From assembly GCA_947489585.1 (NCBI GenBank), contig CANLEE010000006.1:186001-250000 (forward strand): a stretch of 64,000 nucleotides of DNA. Reading direction: 5' to 3'. Position 1 is the first letter of the stretch; every line of letters starts with the position of its first letter. Below are positions 61,005-64,000 of the stretch, piece after piece. The notes under the pieces are model-generated. The model ran no database searches. It saw only the letters and a program-made list of their open reading frames with translations, and was not told where the DNA came from. The position numbers and the translations under genes are program-made. The stretch comes from an uncultured Psychroserpens sp. Lineage in GTDB: Bacteria > Bacteroidota > Bacteroidia > Flavobacteriales > Flavobacteriaceae.

Positions 61005-63098
61005 ATGTCTGAGAATGATAACCTGCTAGAAGCAGACGGAAGCAAAGAATTGAAAACTACGGAAACACCTCAATCTACTGAAGGTGAAAAAGTAATAAAC
61101 GACCCTATTTCAGAAGAGAATAGTAAATCTACAGAAGCTACTGAGACTGTTGTTGAAGAAACCGAAACTGTTTCTGACGACATAAAAGAAGAAGCAATTG
61201 AAACTATCGAAGATAAGGTAGAAGAAGCAGAAACTATAAAAGAAGAAGTAACAGAAGTTGTTGAAGAAACTACAGAGACTGTAACTGAAGACTTAGGTTC
61301 TACTGATGCACATGTTGAAGAAATAGAAGAAGCAAATGCTGAAGATGCTGAAGATGAAGAAAATGTTGAGCGTCATACTTTAGAATCTAAAGACTACCAC
61401 TCAATGTCTATGGAACAGTTGACGATTGAGTTTGAGCAGCTTATTGCGAATCACAAAATTCAAAATATAAAATCCCAGTTTGAAGAAATCAAATCTGAGT
61501 TTAACTCTAAATTTGATGCCTTACTTGATGAGAAAAAAGAGGAGTTTTTGAGTGAAGGTGGAAATGAGATAGATTTCTATTATGCATCACCAGTAAAAAA
61601 GCGATTCAATGCAGCATTTAAAACGTATAGAAATACACTGAATGCTTATTATAAAGAGCGTGAGAATAATTTAAAAGCTAACCTTGAAAAACGATTGCAA
61701 ATCATTGAAGAGATTAAAGGCTTAGTTAACGCTGAAGAAAACATCAACACGACCTACAAGCATTTTAAAGATTTACAAGAACAATGGCGTAATGCTGGAC
61801 CAATTCCTAGAGATCGCTATAACAATGCTTGGAATTCTTACCATCATCATGTAGAGATTTTTTATGACGTGTTGCACCTTAATCGCGATTTACGTGATAT
61901 GGACTTTAAACATAATCTTGAACAAAAAACCAAGATTATTGAACGCGCTGAAGAATTAGCAAAGGATGATAATATTAACCGTTCATTTAGAGAATTGCAA
62001 GTGCTTCACAAACTTTGGAAAGAAGATTTAGGCCCTGTTGCTAGAGAACACCGAGATGGAATTTGGGAACGTTTTAGCAATGCAACAAAAACAATTCATG
62101 ATAAACGCCAAGGCTATTATGCCGATTTGGATAAAGCGCGTGAAATCAACTTAGTGAAAAAAGAAGCGATTATTGCTAAAATTGAAACTATAGCTGCAGA
62201 TACTTCTAGTTCTCACCAAGCATGGCAAAAGAAAATTAAGAGTATTGAAGCCTTAAGAGAAGAGTTTTTTAATGCTGGAAAAGTTCCACAAAAAGTTAAC
62301 GAACAAACGTGGTCAAAATTTAAAGGAGCAGTTAGAACATTCAATAGAAACAAAAATGCCTACTATAAAAACCTTAAGAAAGATCAATATGACAATCTTG
62401 AGAAAAAGAAAGCATTAATTCAGATTGCAATGGACAATAAGGATAGTGATGATTTTGCGGCTACAACACCGTTAATGAAAAAAATACAAAGTGATTGGAA
62501 AAAAATTGGCCATGTTCCTAGACGAGATAGTGATAAAATTTGGAAAGAATTTAAAGGCGCTTGTAATGCCTATTTTGATCGAATAAATGCTGAACGTAAT
62601 GAAGCTAATAAAGAGTTGATGGCTGCTTATGAACAAAAATCTGCGATGCTTGATGAAATTAAAACGTTAGAATTATCTGGTAAGCCAGAAAAAGATATTG
62701 CAACAATCAAAGAAAAAATTGCTGCTTGGAAAGCGATTGGTCATGTACCTCAAAATAAACGTTATATCGATGGAAAATTCAATAAAGCACTTGATGGTTT
62801 ATTTGGCAAACTTGATATGGACAAAGCCAAATTAGAGATGATAAAGTTTGAAAACAAACTTGAAAGCTTATCACAACCTAATGACACTAGACTTCTTGAT
62901 AATGAACAAAACTTCATTAGAAAGAGAATTACAGAAATTAAGGGAGAAATCAACCAGCTAGAAAATAATATGCAATTTTTCTCTAATGTAGACGAAAGCA
63001 ATCCGTTAGTAAAAGATGTGATTAAAAACATAGAAAAGCAAAAACAAGGCTTATCAATTTGGGAAGAAAAACTGAAGAAGATTAAAAGCATGTATTAA
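61005..63098 (+). CDS. DUF349 repeat protein with acidic N-terminal tail
   Basis: A 697-residue protein. The first 120-130 residues are extremely acidic (many E/D and T, for example VEEAETIKEEVTEVVEETTE). The rest carries about six DUF349 repeats of about 75 residues, each a helical bundle with a Trp and a G-P or G-x-V-P at the turn: LQEQWRNAGPIPRDR, LHKLWKEDLGPVAREH, LREEFFNAGKVPQK, IQSDWKKIGHVPRRD and IAAWKAIGHVPQNKR. A coiled-coil-like end (ENKLESLSQPNDTRLLDNEQ, FIRKRITEIKGEINQLENN) follows. DUF349 proteins are conserved in Bacteroidota; their function is unknown. It ends at a strong terminator. Confidence 0.9.
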   Translation: MSENDNLLEADGSKELKTTETPQSTEGEKVINDPISEENSKSTEATETVVEETETVSDDIKEEAIETIEDKVEEAETIKEEVTEVVEETTETVTEDLGSTDAHVEEIEEANAEDAEDEENVERHTLESKDYHSMSMEQLTIEFEQLIANHKIQNIKSQFEEIKSEFNSKFDALLDEKKEEFLSEGGNEIDFYYASPVKKRFNAAFKTYRNTLNAYYKERENNLKANLEKRLQIIEEIKGLVNAEENINTTYKHFKDLQEQWRNAGPIPRDRYNNAWNSYHHHVEIFYDVLHLNRDLRDMDFKHNLEQKTKIIERAEELAKDDNINRSFRELQVLHKLWKEDLGPVAREHRDGIWERFSNATKTIHDKRQGYYADLDKAREINLVKKEAIIAKIETIAADTSSSHQAWQKKIKSIEALREEFFNAGKVPQKVNEQTWSKFKGAVRTFNRNKNAYYKNLKKDQYDNLEKKKALIQIAMDNKDSDDFAATTPLMKKIQSDWKKIGHVPRRDSDKIWKEFKGACNAYFDRINAERNEANKELMAAYEQKSAMLDEIKTLELSGKPEKDIATIKEKIAAWKAIGHVPQNKRYIDGKFNKALDGLFGKLDMDKAKLEMIKFENKLESLSQPNDTRLLDNEQNFIRKRITEIKGEINQLENNMQFFSNVDESNPLVKDVIKNIEKQKQGLSIWEEKLKKIKSMY

Positions 63099-63120
63099 TC
63101 TTTTCAAATTAAAGAAATAG

Positions 63121-63157
63121 AAAGACCATCTCAAAAAGATGGTCTTTCTTCTTTTTT
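63121..63157 (+). terminator. Terminator after the DUF349 gene
   Basis: AAAGACCATCT (63121-63131) pairs with AGATGGTCTTT (63137-63147) around a 5-nt loop, and a T-rich tract follows. Confidence 0.85.
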
Positions 63158-63252
63158 ATAGCAATCATCATAATCAATTTTATCACTATACTCCTATTTA
63201 CGTAATTTTATACTTTTCGGTTTTTTATTAGAATAATTACTAACTTTAAAAC

Positions 63253-63723
63253 ATGGAAGCACTTATAGAAAAATTTTACACCGCTTTTAATGAATTAGAT
63301 GCCGAAACTATGATATCATGTTATCATGATGATATTGTTTTTGAAGATCCTGCCTTTGGTGTTTTAAAAGGCGAACACGCAGGAAATATGTGGCGTATGC
63401 TATGTGAGAGCCAAAAAGGGAAAGATTTCAAAATTGTTTTTTCAGACATCAATATAACGTCAAACGGAACTATGGGGAATGCAAAATGGGAAGCCTTTTA
63501 TAGTTTTAGTAAAACCGGGCGAAAAGTGCACAATAAAATTGCTGCGCATTTTGAATTAAAAGATGGTAAAATTATAAAGCATACCGATTATTTCAGCTTA
63601 CATAAATGGGCCAAACAAGCTATGGGGTTTAAAGGTTTGTTGTTAGGAGGTACAGGTTTTTTTAGAAAAAAGCTAAACCAACAAACAAATCATTTACTCT
63701 CTAAGTTTGAGAATAGTTTGTAA
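63253..63723 (+). CDS. Nuclear transport factor 2-like / SnoaL-like protein
   Basis: A 156-residue protein of the NTF2-like superfamily: FYTAFNELDAETMISCYHDD near the N-terminus is the family start, followed by VFEDPAFGVLKGEHAGNMWR and strands such as KWEAFYSFSKTGRKVHNKIA, with the C-terminal helical end (QQTNHLLSKF). The NTF2 fold serves small-molecule enzymes or binding domains in many families; no substrate can be assigned. It is monocistronic, 154 nt after DUF349 and followed by a terminator. Confidence 0.82.
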   Translation: MEALIEKFYTAFNELDAETMISCYHDDIVFEDPAFGVLKGEHAGNMWRMLCESQKGKDFKIVFSDINITSNGTMGNAKWEAFYSFSKTGRKVHNKIAAHFELKDGKIIKHTDYFSLHKWAKQAMGFKGLLLGGTGFFRKKLNQQTNHLLSKFENSL

Positions 63724-63728
63724 TACAA

Positions 63729-63761
63729 AAAAGCTATCTAAGATGGTCTTAAATAGCTTTT
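63729..63761 (+). terminator. Terminator after the NTF2-like gene
   Basis: AAAAGCTAT (63729-63737) pairs with ATAGCTTTT (63753-63761), with an inner TAAGA-TGG-TCTTA extension. The tail is short on T but A/T-flanked. Confidence 0.65.
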
Positions 63762-63883
63762 GTAATAATCAATATCTGTTTCTTTTTAGAGACTAATAGC
63801 TTACTTTATGTTTCAGTATTTGATTACATCTAGTTTATACTCAAAATGTATGCCAAAATCATCAAATTAATATAAAATTATAT

Positions 63884-64000
63884 ATGAGTTCTGGGTATTC
63901 AAAAACACCATTGGAAAAAAAATTAGGGTTGAAACCTGGGTATTCTTTTTTATTATATAACGCACCAAAGCATTACTTTAATTTATTTGAAGACATACCT
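63884..64000 (+). CDS. DUF3052 family protein, N-terminal fragment (3' end outside the window)
   Basis: The window ends inside this gene. From the ATG at 63884, 39 codons are open to the edge and read SGYSKTPLEKKLGLKPGYS then FLLYNAPKHYFNLFE, which matches the start of DUF3052 proteins (S-G-Y-S-x-T-P-L-x-K-K-L-G-I-K-P-G). These are small proteins of unknown function, some in clusters with S-adenosylmethionine-dependent or transcription-factor genes. It is 160 nt downstream of the NTF2-like gene and its terminator, in a gap with no exact -7 box. Confidence 0.8.
   Translation, partial: MSSGYSKTPLEKKLGLKPGYSFLLYNAPKHYFNLFEDIP

Noticed and set aside
1..64000. tRNA, rRNA, CRISPR arrays, insertion sequences and prophage
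   Set aside because: I looked at every intergenic region and at both strands for repeat-spacer structure, cloverleaf arms, transposase motifs and integrase motifs and saw none.

Overview
The window is a gene-dense, AT-rich piece of a Bacteroidota chromosome, almost certainly from the family Flavobacteriaceae. The grounds are: three secreted proteins with type IX secretion (T9SS) C-terminal sorting domains, a GldI-type gliding-motility peptidyl-prolyl isomerase, Bacteroidota families such as DUF5683, DUF6122, DUF3810, DUF6503 and DUF368, promoters of the Bacteroidota form TAnnTTTG, and very few Shine-Dalgarno sequences. The genus cannot be fixed from the sequence alone. No rRNA, tRNA, CRISPR array, insertion sequence or prophage was seen, and no intergenic stretch exceeds 300 bases.

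Layout. 1-2801: the 3' end of methylmalonyl-CoA mutase, then three small membrane-protein genes. 2973-5816: a secreted M16 zinc peptidase. 5958-11542: a run of parA, parB, DUF5683, dapB, lepB, a WbqC-family gene and DUF6122. 11544-16554 (minus strand): a probable operon of two small membrane proteins, mutL, two rhomboid proteases and an endonuclease/exonuclease/phosphatase-fold protein. 16709-17983 (minus): ribH and a membrane-anchored TPR protein. 18092-23638: a lipoprotein, recF, a second lipoprotein, a DUF721 (DciA-like) gene, a penicillin-acylase-type hydrolase and a membrane protein. 23752-24920: a two-gene accessory module of membrane proteins, one resembling the effector-associated domains of bacterial conflict systems; this is the most novel-looking piece. 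25087-31050: ndk (minus), an NrnA-like DHH phosphoesterase, gldI, a cyclophilin-FKBP fusion lipoprotein, pepD (minus) and a DUF3810 metallopeptidase. 31131-35439: a pair of secreted amidohydrolase-fold proteins. 35509-45760 (minus): a DUF6503 lipoprotein and three tandem, related T9SS cargo proteins, each T9SS gene with its own terminator. 45945-53428: an rRNA/tRNA methyltransferase, an M48 peptidase, a secreted protein of unknown function, the (p)ppGpp synthetase/hydrolase, a Fur-family regulator and purA. 53549-60919: an OstA-like protein, a class III aminotransferase, a TPR protein, two tandem DUF368 membrane proteins and aroE. 61005-64000: a DUF349 protein, an NTF2-like protein and the start of a DUF3052 gene.

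Most of the window is housekeeping: chromosome segregation, lysine, riboflavin, purine and shikimate synthesis, protein export, repair and stringent response. A strong cell-envelope component (signal peptidase, surface or periplasmic lipoproteins, T9SS cargo, rhomboids, OstA-like protein) is interleaved with it. Same-strand neighbours are often 1-20 nt apart or overlap (TAATG, ATGA), so many are probably cotranscribed. Exact TAnnTTTG boxes at 5926, 45905, 51676 and 53524 (plus), 29968 (plus), and 16576, 18003, 25528, 29948 and 38195 (minus) mark likely transcription units. All functions are inferred from sequence motifs read by eye.
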